A stretch of 55,393 nucleotides of DNA from JAHIGH01 sp964564035. GTDB lineage: Bacteria > Patescibacteriota > Microgenomatia > Levybacterales > UBA12049. Numbering within the stretch: the stretch's first letter is position 1; every line of letters begins with the position of its first letter. Both the position numbers and the translations under genes were made by a program. Shown piece after piece: positions 17,774 through 26,106 of this stretch. Below the pieces are notes generated by a model. The model was given only the letters and a program-made list of their open reading frames with translations, did no database searches and was not told the DNA's origin. The DNA is taken from positions 1-55,393 of the forward strand of contig CAZLZN010000006.1 in NCBI GenBank assembly GCA_964564035.1, in the 5' to 3' direction.

Positions 17774-18211
17774 ATGAAATTAATTATCCAAAGAGTGTCA
17801 GAAGCCCGGCTTTCTGTCGGAGGAGAACTTGTCTCGGAAATAGGAAAGGGACTTTTTGTACTCTTGGGAATTGGCGTGAAAGATACCGGCGAAAAAGCGG
17901 AAATGCTTGCTGATAAACTCTCAAAGATACGTCTCATGTCGGATAGTGCCCTCAAAATGAACTACACGGTCAAAGATGTCGAGGGTGAAATGCTGATAGT
18001 TTCCCAGTTTACGCTCTACGCGGATACGGCCGGAGGCAACAGGCCAAGTTTTTTAAACGCTGCGAGACCTGAAGTTGCCCGCCCAATTTATGAAAAATTC
18101 ATTGAAAAACTGAAAAAAAACGGAGAAAAAGTCTCAACCGGCCGTTTTGGTGAATATATGAAGATCGAGCCCGTACTCGACGGCCCCGTGACTATAATCG
18201 TCCAAAACTAA
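17774..18211 (+). CDS. dtd: D-aminoacyl-tRNA deacylase
   Basis: 145 aa, the standard Dtd length. It hydrolyses D-amino acids (and misloaded glycine) from tRNA in the cytoplasm as a proofreading step. The N-terminus MKLIIQRVSEARLSV, the catalytic-site loop SQFTLYADTAGGNRPSF (about 77-93), the RPIYEKF helix and the C-terminal cis-proline loop are all present. The last reads DGPVT instead of the common NGPVT; the Gly-Pro pair that enforces chirality is kept. Spacing from the upstream region gives no operon partner, and the next gene begins with its own promoter 80 bases on. Confidence 0.93.
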   Translation: MKLIIQRVSEARLSVGGELVSEIGKGLFVLLGIGVKDTGEKAEMLADKLSKIRLMSDSALKMNYTVKDVEGEMLIVSQFTLYADTAGGNRPSFLNAARPEVARPIYEKFIEKLKKNGEKVSTGRFGEYMKIEPVLDGPVTIIVQN

Positions 18212-18252
18212 AAAGCACACCCATTTCTTACAAAATATTATCATATAGTAGG

Positions 18253-18281
18253 TTGCATTGAGGCTCTATTTCTGCTAGAAT
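18253..18281 (+). promoter_or_regulatory. Sigma-70-type promoter, leaderless arrangement
   Basis: TTGCAT, 17-base spacer, TAGAAT. Transcription should start about 18288, roughly six bases before the ATG at 18294. Confidence 0.55.
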
Positions 18282-18293
18282 ATATCTCATAAT

Positions 18294-19451
18294 ATGATCA
18301 AAGAAACACAACCCCGTCATATAGAACAGGCAAATCTGGAATTATATAACCCAACCAAAGCGTTTATTCCCAAGTTTACCTCTGTACTGGCGAGAATTGA
18401 TAGTATAAACAGTAAGCGGCTGGAAGCAGGTATGTCTTCTGTTATTGATCCGGTCGAATTCACAAAAAGAGCACTGCTAAAAAATAGAGAGACGTTGTCA
18501 CAAAACGTGATCAGTATTCTCGATGTTTTTTGTATGGACGCGCCTATTGAGAGATCTCCTTCGCAAATACAGGTTTACAATTATTTAGACAGGGTAACAG
18601 GAGACCGTGATTTGGCAAATGACGATGAAATATCTTTTAAAAACGCATATAAAGAGAGCAGGGTAAATTTGGGATATTTCTTAAACTACGCTTATTTAAA
18701 AAAACAGGCTGAGACAGTGGCGGCTACCGCGCGCTCTTACGCAAATGGGTTGCGAGAGGAGGCAGGCAAAATGCCATCATCAAAAGAACAAGCTCTAGAG
18801 GCGTGGACTGATTTAAGACTTCAATTCAGAGCAGAAAATAATTTAAAAAATGAATTAATACAAACAAAAAACGGTGTATTTAATATGAATGATTCGTTAT
18901 CTGAAAGCGAAAAGGAGGCTGAATTAAAGACACACATGGTTACAGATGCAAAAGAGGAAATTTATTCATCCAGGCATGATGAACGAGTTAGAAGGTCTCA
19001 AAAACTAGCAGGGTTAACACAGTCGTTAACAAATATTTCCTTTAAAGAAAGCTCGGAATTGGTCGTTGAAGCGTTTCTTAACGACGACGAAAGAAAAGAA
19101 ATCTCCAAAATAAGAGGTGAGCACGGCCTGGCTTTAAGACTTGCGAAAGAAGTAACAGGCTTTACAAGCTATAAGCAAGAATCATATAGACAATTTCGCG
19201 ATAAGTTTATTGATAAAGGAATAATGCGCCCGGATGTTATACCGTGTGTTGAAAAACAATTTGACAGGGTTGCTGAAATTATTCTTGGCTCTTCTTTGGA
19301 AAATCTCACATACAGAACTAAGCAGGAATTATTAAAAAGCACAGTGGAAACGCCAGACGGCAAACGGATTGACGCGCTGAGCGCATTGCGTAACTATGTT
19401 AACGGAGTTGCCGCTCACTTGTTGCTTAATCCCCAAAGTAAACAGCAATAA
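18294..19451 (+). CDS. Hypothetical helical protein, 385 aa
   Basis: A soluble, charged, helix-rich protein without signal peptide, membrane segment or recognised motif. Segments such as SESEKEAELKTHMVTDAKEE and RRSQKLAGLTQSLTN suggest coiled-coil-like helices. It resembles in style the other large unknown proteins of this window (9730-12525, 31432-32127, N-terminus of 50555-52432), which also lack a Shine-Dalgarno site and have promoters right before the ATG. It lies between dtd and the galT-like gene, each with its own promoter, so no functional link can be drawn. Confidence 0.65.
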   Translation: MIKETQPRHIEQANLELYNPTKAFIPKFTSVLARIDSINSKRLEAGMSSVIDPVEFTKRALLKNRETLSQNVISILDVFCMDAPIERSPSQIQVYNYLDRVTGDRDLANDDEISFKNAYKESRVNLGYFLNYAYLKKQAETVAATARSYANGLREEAGKMPSSKEQALEAWTDLRLQFRAENNLKNELIQTKNGVFNMNDSLSESEKEAELKTHMVTDAKEEIYSSRHDERVRRSQKLAGLTQSLTNISFKESSELVVEAFLNDDERKEISKIRGEHGLALRLAKEVTGFTSYKQESYRQFRDKFIDKGIMRPDVIPCVEKQFDRVAEIILGSSLENLTYRTKQELLKSTVETPDGKRIDALSALRNYVNGVAAHLLLNPQSKQQ

Positions 19452-19463
19452 AATAAATAGTAT

Positions 19464-19491
19464 TTGTTTTAACCCGCTTTTCCACTATACT
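19464..19491 (+). promoter_or_regulatory. Sigma-70-type promoter, leaderless arrangement
   Basis: TTGTTT, 16-base spacer, TATACT (19486-19491). The ATG at 19499 is only seven bases after the -10 box, so the mRNA probably begins at or within a base or two of the start codon. Confidence 0.55.
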
Positions 19492-19498
19492 TATTCAT

Positions 19499-20521
19499 AT
19501 GTCCGATTTTAGATTCGTCTACAATCAAAGCGCCAAAAAATACGTAATCCTCGACCCGAATAGAGCCAAACGGCCGAATATCGGACACAAGACGGAGAAA
19601 GTTTGTCCGTTTTGCGTCGGGATCGAAAAAACCGAAACGGAAATATTTCGCGTCGGCGGAGAGCCATATGACACCGACTGGCAGATTCGTGTTATTGAAA
19701 ACAAATTTCCCTTCGCGCCGATACATGAAATAATAATCCATTCTCCCGATCACCACAAGAATTTCGAAGAACTGCCGCTTGCCCAGGCAGAATTGATTAT
19801 AAAAACATACCGTGATAGATTTATCGCTAACGAAAACAAAGGCATAGTATATATTTTCCATAATAGAGGAATCGCGGCAGGGGAGAGTATTCCTCATCCT
19901 CATACGCAAGTAACTGTTGTCCAAAAAGACATTTCACTTGATACGCCCCATTTGGATAATGAATTTTATAAACAAGCAGAACAGAAAACTAACGATAAAA
20001 ATTTAGCTGATTTTGAAAATGAAACTAACAGCAGAAAAGCATCTAAATTCGATATGAATAATTTAGGGTTTATCAAAATGCTTTTTGACCAAAATAAAAA
20101 TACTTATTCGTCACAGATTGATTTTATAAAAACCAAAAATTTTCTGATTTTTTGCCCGTCCGATTCTCAGTGGCCGGACGAAGTTTGGATCGCGCCAAAA
20201 ATCAAAGGTCAAACTTTTGGGCAGATCAACGAACAGGAGATTTCAGATCTGGCCTTTTGTCTCCAAAGAATTATTGCTATTTTTGATCTCAAACTTGGAC
20301 ACGAATTTCCGTTTAATCACTATATTTATCCCGGCAAAAACTGGTATATGCGCATCATTCCGCGATCAAAAATTCTGGGTGGCTTTGAAATGGGAACAGG
20401 AATAGTCGTGAACACACAGGATCCGAAAAAAACTTTTAATTTCCTCAAAGAAAACTTCCATGAACAAGATCTCTACAAAATCAGACTTACCGAAGGTGAA
20501 GATTTCTGGCGAAGCGTGTGA
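19499..20521 (+). CDS. galT: Galactose-1-phosphate uridylyltransferase-like protein
   Basis: 340 aa, HIT superfamily. GalT swaps UMP between UDP-glucose and galactose-1-phosphate through a uridylyl-histidine intermediate. Seen: zinc-type CPFC at about 37-40, the conserved EIIIHSPDHH segment, the catalytic GESIPHPHTQVTV with H-P-H-x-Q (about 125-137), and a C-terminal HEFPFNHYIYP / WYMRIIPR second half-domain. Length and layout fit GalT, although some CPR members may act as other nucleotidyltransferases or phosphorylases (ADP-glucose type), so the substrate is inferred. No other Leloir-pathway gene is adjacent. It could supply UDP-sugars to the nearby glycosyltransferases. Confidence 0.82.
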   Translation: MSDFRFVYNQSAKKYVILDPNRAKRPNIGHKTEKVCPFCVGIEKTETEIFRVGGEPYDTDWQIRVIENKFPFAPIHEIIIHSPDHHKNFEELPLAQAELIIKTYRDRFIANENKGIVYIFHNRGIAAGESIPHPHTQVTVVQKDISLDTPHLDNEFYKQAEQKTNDKNLADFENETNSRKASKFDMNNLGFIKMLFDQNKNTYSSQIDFIKTKNFLIFCPSDSQWPDEVWIAPKIKGQTFGQINEQEISDLAFCLQRIIAIFDLKLGHEFPFNHYIYPGKNWYMRIIPRSKILGGFEMGTGIVVNTQDPKKTFNFLKENFHEQDLYKIRLTEGEDFWRSV

Positions 20522-20574
20522 GAGTGATACATTATTCCCGCTCAAAAATTAATTATTAGTATTATGCAAGTATT

Positions 20575-20784
20575 TTATTTTTTAAACTTAGACTCATATA
20601 CTTCGCTCGATTCCGTAGGCTGTGTATTTTCTTTAATGTCTTTATACATTTCACAGCCAATCATCCCGGCAACGCCCGCGAAGATTGAATAGGCTGCTAT
20701 TGGGCCAATAATTATGGTTGTTCTTATTAGCGTTCTACTTGGGAGCATTTGCTCACGTTTATATTTTGTAACTTCTCTTTCCAT
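20575..20784 (-). CDS. Small single-pass membrane protein, 69 aa
   Basis: A basic N-terminus (EREVTKYKREQMLPSRTLIR), one hydrophobic segment at about 21-46 (TTIIIGPIAAYSIFAGVAGMIGC) and an acidic/polar tail. It lies between the converging galT-like gene and the divergently transcribed TrmB-type regulator gene. No family is recognised. It is accepted because the composition fits a membrane peptide and it fills the gap without overlap. Confidence 0.5.
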   Translation of the reverse strand: MEREVTKYKREQMLPSRTLIRTTIIIGPIAAYSIFAGVAGMIGCEMYKDIKENTQPTESSEVYESKFKK

Positions 20785-20828
20785 AAATTATTTCAACTGC
20801 AATTAATAAGTTTAAACTTAATATTAAA

Positions 20829-20857
20829 TTGACTTATTTATATATATATCTTATACT
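20829..20857 (+). promoter_or_regulatory. Strong sigma-70-type promoter of the TrmB-type gene
   Basis: TTGACT (20829-20834), exact 17-base spacer, TATACT (20852-20857), close to consensus. The predicted transcription start is about 20864, just ahead of a perfect dyad at 20871-20887. Confidence 0.75.
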
Positions 20858-20870
20858 ACAAATATCGCGA

Positions 20871-20887
20871 GTGGTAAATACTACCAC
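20871..20887. promoter_or_regulatory. Operator-like dyad before the TrmB-type gene
   Basis: GTGGTA-AATAC-TACCAC, a perfect 6-bp inverted repeat with a 5-base centre. It sits just downstream of the predicted transcription start and ends ten bases before the ATG, where a bound regulator would block transcription or translation. Autoregulation is an inference. Confidence 0.6.
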
Positions 20888-20897
20888 GCAATGTACT

Positions 20898-21632
20898 ATG
20901 TTTACACAGCAATTAATGAATTTAGGTCTACCAAAAAATGAAGCACAAATATATGAAGCGCTGATTGAGCATGGGGTGCTTTCTGTCGCCGAGTTGTCAA
21001 AGATTACAAAAATTCACAGGAGAAATATTTATGACTGTTTGAATCGGATGCAGGAAAAAGGATTTGCCGTAATTATTTTAGAAAAAAAAGAGAACCGTTA
21101 TAAAGCAGCTAATCCTGAAAAATTAAATGAGATCGTAGAAGAGAAGAAGATAACTCTTGAATCGATATTACCTGGCCTTCAGAAATTATGGTCTGAAAAA
21201 CCACATACTGAAGAAGTTTATGTTTTAAAAGGCGTAGAAGGCTATAAAAGCTACATGACGGAAATACTAAAGAGCGGTGAGGACCTATATGCGATTGGAG
21301 CCGGGGGATTATGGGCAAACCCAAAAGTCGTTAATTTCATTAATAATTTTCGTGAAGAGTTTATCAAAAAGGGACTAAAAGCTTATGTTTTGTATGACCA
21401 TTCTGTTGAAGGGCAAGACAAAGTACTACTGAATTTTTTTGGTAAAACTTATAAATTTATGGATAAAAAATTCAGCAGCAATGCAACAATGGATATTTTT
21501 GGAGATTATGTGGCTATTACTACCAAGGGTAAATTTGCCGAGATTAAAGACGCAACAATTACAATCATTAAAAACCGGAATATAGCAGATGCTTTCAGAA
21601 AATGGTTTCAGATGATGTGGGAATCGAATTAA
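20898..21632 (+). CDS. TrmB-family transcriptional regulator
   Basis: 244 aa from ATG 20898. The frame is open from 20829, but that stretch holds the promoter and operator, and MFTQQLMNLGLPKNEAQIYE is the usual TrmB N-terminus. A winged helix at about 1-75 contains LSVAELSKITKIHRRNIYDCLNRMQEKG as recognition region. The C-terminal part (EEVYVLKGVEGYKSYMTEIL...YAIGAGG) is the TrmB effector-binding region with a phospholipase-D-like fold. Family members, commonest in archaea and also present in CPR, respond to sugars. With glycan-handling genes on both sides (galT-like upstream, secreted hydrolases downstream) a sugar-responsive role is plausible. Confidence 0.85.
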   Translation: MFTQQLMNLGLPKNEAQIYEALIEHGVLSVAELSKITKIHRRNIYDCLNRMQEKGFAVIILEKKENRYKAANPEKLNEIVEEKKITLESILPGLQKLWSEKPHTEEVYVLKGVEGYKSYMTEILKSGEDLYAIGAGGLWANPKVVNFINNFREEFIKKGLKAYVLYDHSVEGQDKVLLNFFGKTYKFMDKKFSSNATMDIFGDYVAITTKGKFAEIKDATITIIKNRNIADAFRKWFQMMWESN

Positions 21633-21647
21633 ATATCAAAAGCATTA

Positions 21648-21869
21648 CTACTCGCTTTTTTGCTGAATGCCGAGGATCCAAAGTACTGCTTCTTTTTTAT
21701 ATCTCCTGTCCCCGCGCGAATTAATTCTGATTGCGGGAAGCTTTCCGCGCTTTCCCCACCTCTTGATCGTAAGAGGGGACACTCGGAGTACCTCGGCAAC
21801 TTCACGAACGGTAAGCAGATCAGGTAGATTATCAATAGTTAATCGAGGGGATTTTGAACTGACTGTCAT
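21648..21869 (-). CDS. Excisionase/MerR-type helix-turn-helix protein
   Basis: 73 aa. LLTVREVAEVLRVSPLTIKRWGKRGKLPAIRI is the HTH_17 (excisionase family) DNA-binding domain, followed by the basic wing RGDRRYKKEAVLWIL. Such small proteins bind DNA as recombination directionality factors or as simple repressors. It converges with the TrmB gene (15 bases between stops) and is divergent from the PAS/kinase-like gene. A small dyad GTTTA-GTATA-TAAAC (about 21887-21901) lies upstream of its start and may be a binding site. No integrase is seen nearby. Confidence 0.8.
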   Translation of the reverse strand: MTVSSKSPRLTIDNLPDLLTVREVAEVLRVSPLTIKRWGKRGKLPAIRINSRGDRRYKKEAVLWILGIQQKSE

Positions 21870-21999
21870 AAAATATCAATATATATGTTTAGTATATAAA
21901 CAATAACAAACTATACCAATGCTGTCAAGAGGTTTTGTGTAAGAATATCCCGTTCCATATTTTTTTGCCTTGTAGATCGCTTTATGGGTATAATAAATT

Positions 22000-23610
22000 A
22001 TGAGAGAGATACTGGTCGCTTTTGTTCTTTTTTTAACAGCGTCTTCTATAGTTATCTCGTTAAGTTTGTTCGCTATACCTGCGGACCTGATCATAAAAAT
22101 AATTGCGTTACTTGTTTTGCTTATCCTAGTACTCGTCGTAATTTTCAACCACTTGCTCTACAAAAAAAAATTCAGATATTTATTACTGTTTTTAACAACG
22201 CTTACTACACAGCTGCTTGTGATCTCGACCGGTGGTTTTTATAGCCCCTACTTAGTATTATTTTATTTTTTTGCGTTGGGAATTAGTTTATTCTTTACAG
22301 TAAACACGTCGCTGTTTTTTTTAATATCATCTTTTGCAGTGCTGATCGGAGATGTACTTCTAGACAAAACCGGCCAGAACCTCTGGCAGAATGACCCCGG
22401 AGCCGTGATTTTATATAGCTTGTCTTTTTTGGCTATAATCCCAATCGCACAGCTGCTCGCTTCAAAATATAAGCTCAAAGATAATTTTCTAAAACTGATG
22501 AAAAAACAAATCGCCCTGCAGGAGACGATCATATCTGAAGTTAAAGAAATGATCTTTATAATAGATAATGAAAAAAATATTTTAGCTGTTAATGATAGGG
22601 TAGAGCATATGCTCGGACGAACTCGAGAATCACTTATCGGACAACCGGTTTTAACAATTTTATTCTTGAGAGATTCCGCCGGCAAGCTTATAAATAATAG
22701 CGACTTGGGTATTGAGGAATTAAAAAAAACAAAAAAAACAAAAAAAATAAATGATCTGATCTTTATTCCTCCTGGAGCCGGAAGCGTCAAGCGCGTTAAT
22801 GTAATATTAAAACCGAATTTAAATTTAAAAGATGAATTGGAGCAGGTAAGTATAATTTTGCACGAAAATCGCGTGAATACCGAAATTTATAAAAATATTG
22901 AAGAAGCGGATGCGAGACTCGGGGCAAAAATAGGTGATTTAAAGATCAAATTTGCCAAAACCGACATTGACTCATTAAATCAATTAATACTTATTGAACG
23001 TTTAAAAAACGACATCCTGCTAATGCATACTTTAGAAGATCATTTACTGCCCGAAAAGAAGATTGTGATAGACATAGCGGTTTTGTGCAGGGCAGCAGTA
23101 AATTCTGAGCAGGATTTCGCAAAAGCCTGCGGCGTACCGCTTAAGTTCGCATTGCCGGATTTTACACAAGAAGAATACTCCAAGATGGTAACACCACTAA
23201 TTGATGTAAAACCCGAAGATTTCACAGGGCCATTCTTTACAGCAAGATGCGAAGTAAGATATGTTAATATTGCTATAAAAAAATTAATTGAACTGGCTCT
23301 GCTTATGTCTAGTCCGGCTGATAATTCGGAAGTTATGGTGCAGGTTGAGCGCAATAAAGACAAAAAAATTATTATCGGAATAAACTGCAAAGCTTCCGAA
23401 TATATTATCAGAAATCATAATGAAGTATTTGAGCTATATTATGGAAGCTTGATCCACGAAGCAAAATTAAATCAGGGCACAGGCTTGGAAGGTCACCTGG
23501 CAGCGCAAATACTAAAGGAGTTAAATATCCCGCTCGCAGTAAACGCAGACCAGTCAAGCCAAACAGTACGCTTTAGCCTATCTCTCAAAAAAGAAAATAG
23601 CTTGTCCTAA
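22000..23610 (+). CDS. Membrane PAS / histidine-kinase-like protein, degenerate
   Basis: 536 aa. About six transmembrane helices in the first 160 residues are followed by a coiled segment, a PAS domain at about 175-290 (EMIFIIDNEKNILAVNDRVEHMLGRTRESLIGQPV), a helical linker and a C-terminal region resembling a GHKL ATPase (end: GTGLEGHLAAQILKEL...VRFSLSLKK). The usual phospho-acceptor H-box (S-H-E-L-R-T-P type) is absent, and the N-box region reads IAIKKLIELALLMSS without the Asn. It therefore looks like a sensor with a pseudokinase core, or a phosphorelay protein unlike classical kinases. No response regulator lies next to it; the HTH gene is the nearest DNA-binding candidate. Confidence 0.7.
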   Translation: MREILVAFVLFLTASSIVISLSLFAIPADLIIKIIALLVLLILVLVVIFNHLLYKKKFRYLLLFLTTLTTQLLVISTGGFYSPYLVLFYFFALGISLFFTVNTSLFFLISSFAVLIGDVLLDKTGQNLWQNDPGAVILYSLSFLAIIPIAQLLASKYKLKDNFLKLMKKQIALQETIISEVKEMIFIIDNEKNILAVNDRVEHMLGRTRESLIGQPVLTILFLRDSAGKLINNSDLGIEELKKTKKTKKINDLIFIPPGAGSVKRVNVILKPNLNLKDELEQVSIILHENRVNTEIYKNIEEADARLGAKIGDLKIKFAKTDIDSLNQLILIERLKNDILLMHTLEDHLLPEKKIVIDIAVLCRAAVNSEQDFAKACGVPLKFALPDFTQEEYSKMVTPLIDVKPEDFTGPFFTARCEVRYVNIAIKKLIELALLMSSPADNSEVMVQVERNKDKKIIIGINCKASEYIIRNHNEVFELYYGSLIHEAKLNQGTGLEGHLAAQILKELNIPLAVNADQSSQTVRFSLSLKKENSLS

Positions 23611-23728
23611 AGCCCTAACTTTTGTTGCGAGCAGAAACCTTTGTATTTGAGCTTTGATTACAGATTAAAATATAAACTCAACTTAAATTCGCTTTCCCGG
23701 CGTACATATTGGGTGTCAGTTAAAAATA

Positions 23729-26104
23729 TTATCTTGAAAAGAGCTGGCTCTGCGGTACAACTTGTTTTGCTTGAGACTTACTGCTCCAGCTGAGGCGGGC
23801 TTCCGATCCTCCATAGTTCTGATAATATTCTATTCTGATCGCATACTTTCTATTCGCTGTTAAACTTATCTTTCCGTTGTATTCTGTTGCGGGCTGATTG
23901 ATCCATTTATCAATTAACTTTACTCCGTTTACCCAAACGCGTGCTCCGTCATCCGTTCTAAAATAAATAGTATACTGCTGTGAGTATTTAGGAATAATAT
24001 AACCTGTCCACAATACGCTGTATGTAGATGGTTCAATTCCGCTGACAGGCGAGTTGGACCCCCAGTTAAAATTAATAATTGGATCAATTCTGGTAATAGA
24101 TGTACCGGTAAAATTATTATTGTTGTAGTATTTACCCGTCAATCCGTTTGGATTAGGAGTGGGAGTAGGTAGTTTTGTAGGAGTAGGGATACTGGTTGGG
24201 GTGGGGGATGGGGTAATAGTTGGTGTAGGGGTAAAAGTCGGCGATGGTGTCGGAGTATTTGTGGGAGTAGGCGTTGGCGAAGGAGTGCTGGTTGGAGTGG
24301 GATATGGTGTACTTGTGGAGGTTAAACTGGGCGACGGCGTGTCAGTGGGATTAGTGATTACTGCAGGGAATGCGATCCTCAGTAATTCCCATGCCTCCTT
24401 GCGGATTCTAACCACCGATTCGGGATCGGTTTTAAAAGTTTTTACTGCCACATCCGCGCTCTCCGATAACCAAGCGTCAGCACGGCTTTCCCATTCTCCT
24501 GCATATTTTCCCTGCCTCTTCGCCTGTTTTATTCGTTCATAAATCGACACATCTTCAACGCTCTCTCTCCAGGCTTCAATACCCCGCGTTAAAATATATC
24601 CGGCACTGCTAGGAAATACAAGAACAGCGTCATTTAAATTGGAAGCACCCCGATCATCACCGTCAAAATCATTCCAAATATCTCCGTATCCAAAATCTAT
24701 ACCCCACATCCCCATGCCTTGAAGATCATGCTTTATGGCGATCCATCCGGCTCTTCTGAAAAATCTCAACAGCGAAACTTCGTTTCTGGCCCCCTCGCCG
24801 TAATAATTGCTGTAGAACCATAGCGGCTTACCTGTTGATTTAAGAAAGGCTGTTTGATCTTCCAGTCGATACATGGTTTCATGTGGTATCCAAATATCAA
24901 CATAAGGATTAAGTCCCTCAAGAGTCTCAAGAAGCCTGTTACCGGCAGGATTCTCAACTATGAGAGCATTCGGCCGGTATGCTTTTACCTCCTGGGCAAT
25001 TATCCCAATTCCTTCAACATGTTCCAGCTTTGGCTCATCCAGAATAGAGATTATTATTTGCTCGTCTTTCCAGCCTTCTTCATTCAAGCGTGAATAATAT
25101 GCGTCAACGGCGGCTCTGATCTTATTTCTAAAATCTGCCGGATCCGTTTTATAAAGATTAGTTGTGATGGAAAGATCTTTGCTCCACAGGTCAGACCTCG
25201 AGTAAGATAGAAGATTTTTATATACATAAGACTTATTCTGTCCATGATTTGTTATTGACCCGTTTATCGTTGTGTAATAAGACTTATCTAGATCTTCATC
25301 ATATCCGCCATATGTTAGAACTTGTTTATATGGTTTTGTTGGGATGTAGGTAGAAAGCACCTCCGCATTGATATACTGTTGTCTAACTAAAGATCCGTCT
25401 GGATTTGCTACGTCGAGATTAAAAACATAATTACCCTGAGTTGTCTGAGCACTGCCCGGTGAAGTGTTATACGTCTGTAAACGCATCCACAATCTTACCG
25501 GTGTGTTTGGCTTAAGATGAAGTACGGGAAAATCCTTCCAAGCTTCTTCATCTACAAAAGAAGCGGGAAAATTGCCGTTAAAACTATCTATCTGTTCTTT
25601 GGTAAATAGATTAACCAAAGCGGCTTTATTTGCGGAGGTGGTAGAAGCTCTGCTCTCTATTGCCCCCAGAACACGCAAATCTGCTTTGCCGTATTTGAAA
25701 TCCGTCGGGGCCGTAAGCGTCACTCGCACATCTACTTCATTTTCTGAAGTATTCATAATGCCGATAATCTTTTGCTCGACCTCATTTCTCAATACGGGTA
25801 TCGACCATGAAGACTCTTCAATTTCAAGAGTGGTGGGCATTCTGGTTCCGCCATCGGTGAAAATCCATGGATCCTCAGTCCACGTAGTAATACCTTGTTT
25901 AAAATCCGGGCTATTTGGATCAGTATTTAATTGGGCTCTGCCTTTACTAATATTTTGATGTTTATTTATGTTGGAATTTATAAGTGGAATTGTTGCTAAC
26001 AGGCTAAGAGATAGTATAATTCCAAAAAGCGAAAAATATAAAAGTATGGCGGATTGTCTGCTGTTGTTTTTAAATTGACTCAAATAACTAATAAATCTTT
26101 TCAT
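23729..26104 (-). CDS. Secreted DUF4091 protein with C-terminal PA14 domain
   Basis: 791 aa. An N-terminal membrane/signal helix at about 18-42 is followed by an extracellular beta region, then a DUF4091 (glycoside-hydrolase-like) domain with IISILDEPKLEHVEGIG, WFYSNYYGEG, GMGMWGIDFGYGDIWNDF and RGIEAWRESVEDVSIYERIK. A long Pro/Thr/Ser linker (about 595-650) leads to a C-terminal PA14 domain of about 135 residues (VLWTGYIIP, FRTDDGARVWVNG), which usually binds carbohydrate. The PA14-coding DNA is identical over 364 bases to that of the next gene upstream. The start lies two bases after the stop of the GH16 gene, so the two are co-translated. Likely an exported polysaccharide-active enzyme. 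Confidence 0.85.
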   Translation of the reverse strand: MKRFISYLSQFKNNSRQSAILLYFSLFGIILSLSLLATIPLINSNINKHQNISKGRAQLNTDPNSPDFKQGITTWTEDPWIFTDGGTRMPTTLEIEESSWSIPVLRNEVEQKIIGIMNTSENEVDVRVTLTAPTDFKYGKADLRVLGAIESRASTTSANKAALVNLFTKEQIDSFNGNFPASFVDEEAWKDFPVLHLKPNTPVRLWMRLQTYNTSPGSAQTTQGNYVFNLDVANPDGSLVRQQYINAEVLSTYIPTKPYKQVLTYGGYDEDLDKSYYTTINGSITNHGQNKSYVYKNLLSYSRSDLWSKDLSITTNLYKTDPADFRNKIRAAVDAYYSRLNEEGWKDEQIIISILDEPKLEHVEGIGIIAQEVKAYRPNALIVENPAGNRLLETLEGLNPYVDIWIPHETMYRLEDQTAFLKSTGKPLWFYSNYYGEGARNEVSLLRFFRRAGWIAIKHDLQGMGMWGIDFGYGDIWNDFDGDDRGASNLNDAVLVFPSSAGYILTRGIEAWRESVEDVSIYERIKQAKRQGKYAGEWESRADAWLSESADVAVKTFKTDPESVVRIRKEAWELLRIAFPAVITNPTDTPSPSLTSTSTPYPTPTSTPSPTPTPTNTPTPSPTFTPTPTITPSPTPTSIPTPTKLPTPTPNPNGLTGKYYNNNNFTGTSITRIDPIINFNWGSNSPVSGIEPSTYSVLWTGYIIPKYSQQYTIYFRTDDGARVWVNGVKLIDKWINQPATEYNGKISLTANRKYAIRIEYYQNYGGSEARLSWSSKSQAKQVVPQSQLFSR
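23762..24125. repeat. 364-bp exact duplicate encoding PA14 (copy A)
   Basis: Identical base for base to 26140-26503 (constant offset 2378). The flanks diverge abruptly on both sides, including the final codons and the linker. Confidence 0.9.
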
Positions 26105-26106
26105 GA

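Noticed and set aside
21876..22148. Minus-strand frame of 90 codons
   Set aside because: It overlaps the start of the PAS/kinase-like gene and the intergenic control region, with no protein-like features.
24159..24542. Plus-strand frame encoding a Gly/Val repeat protein
   Set aside because: It is the complement of the Pro/Thr linker of the DUF4091 gene; the repeat arises from the linker codons.
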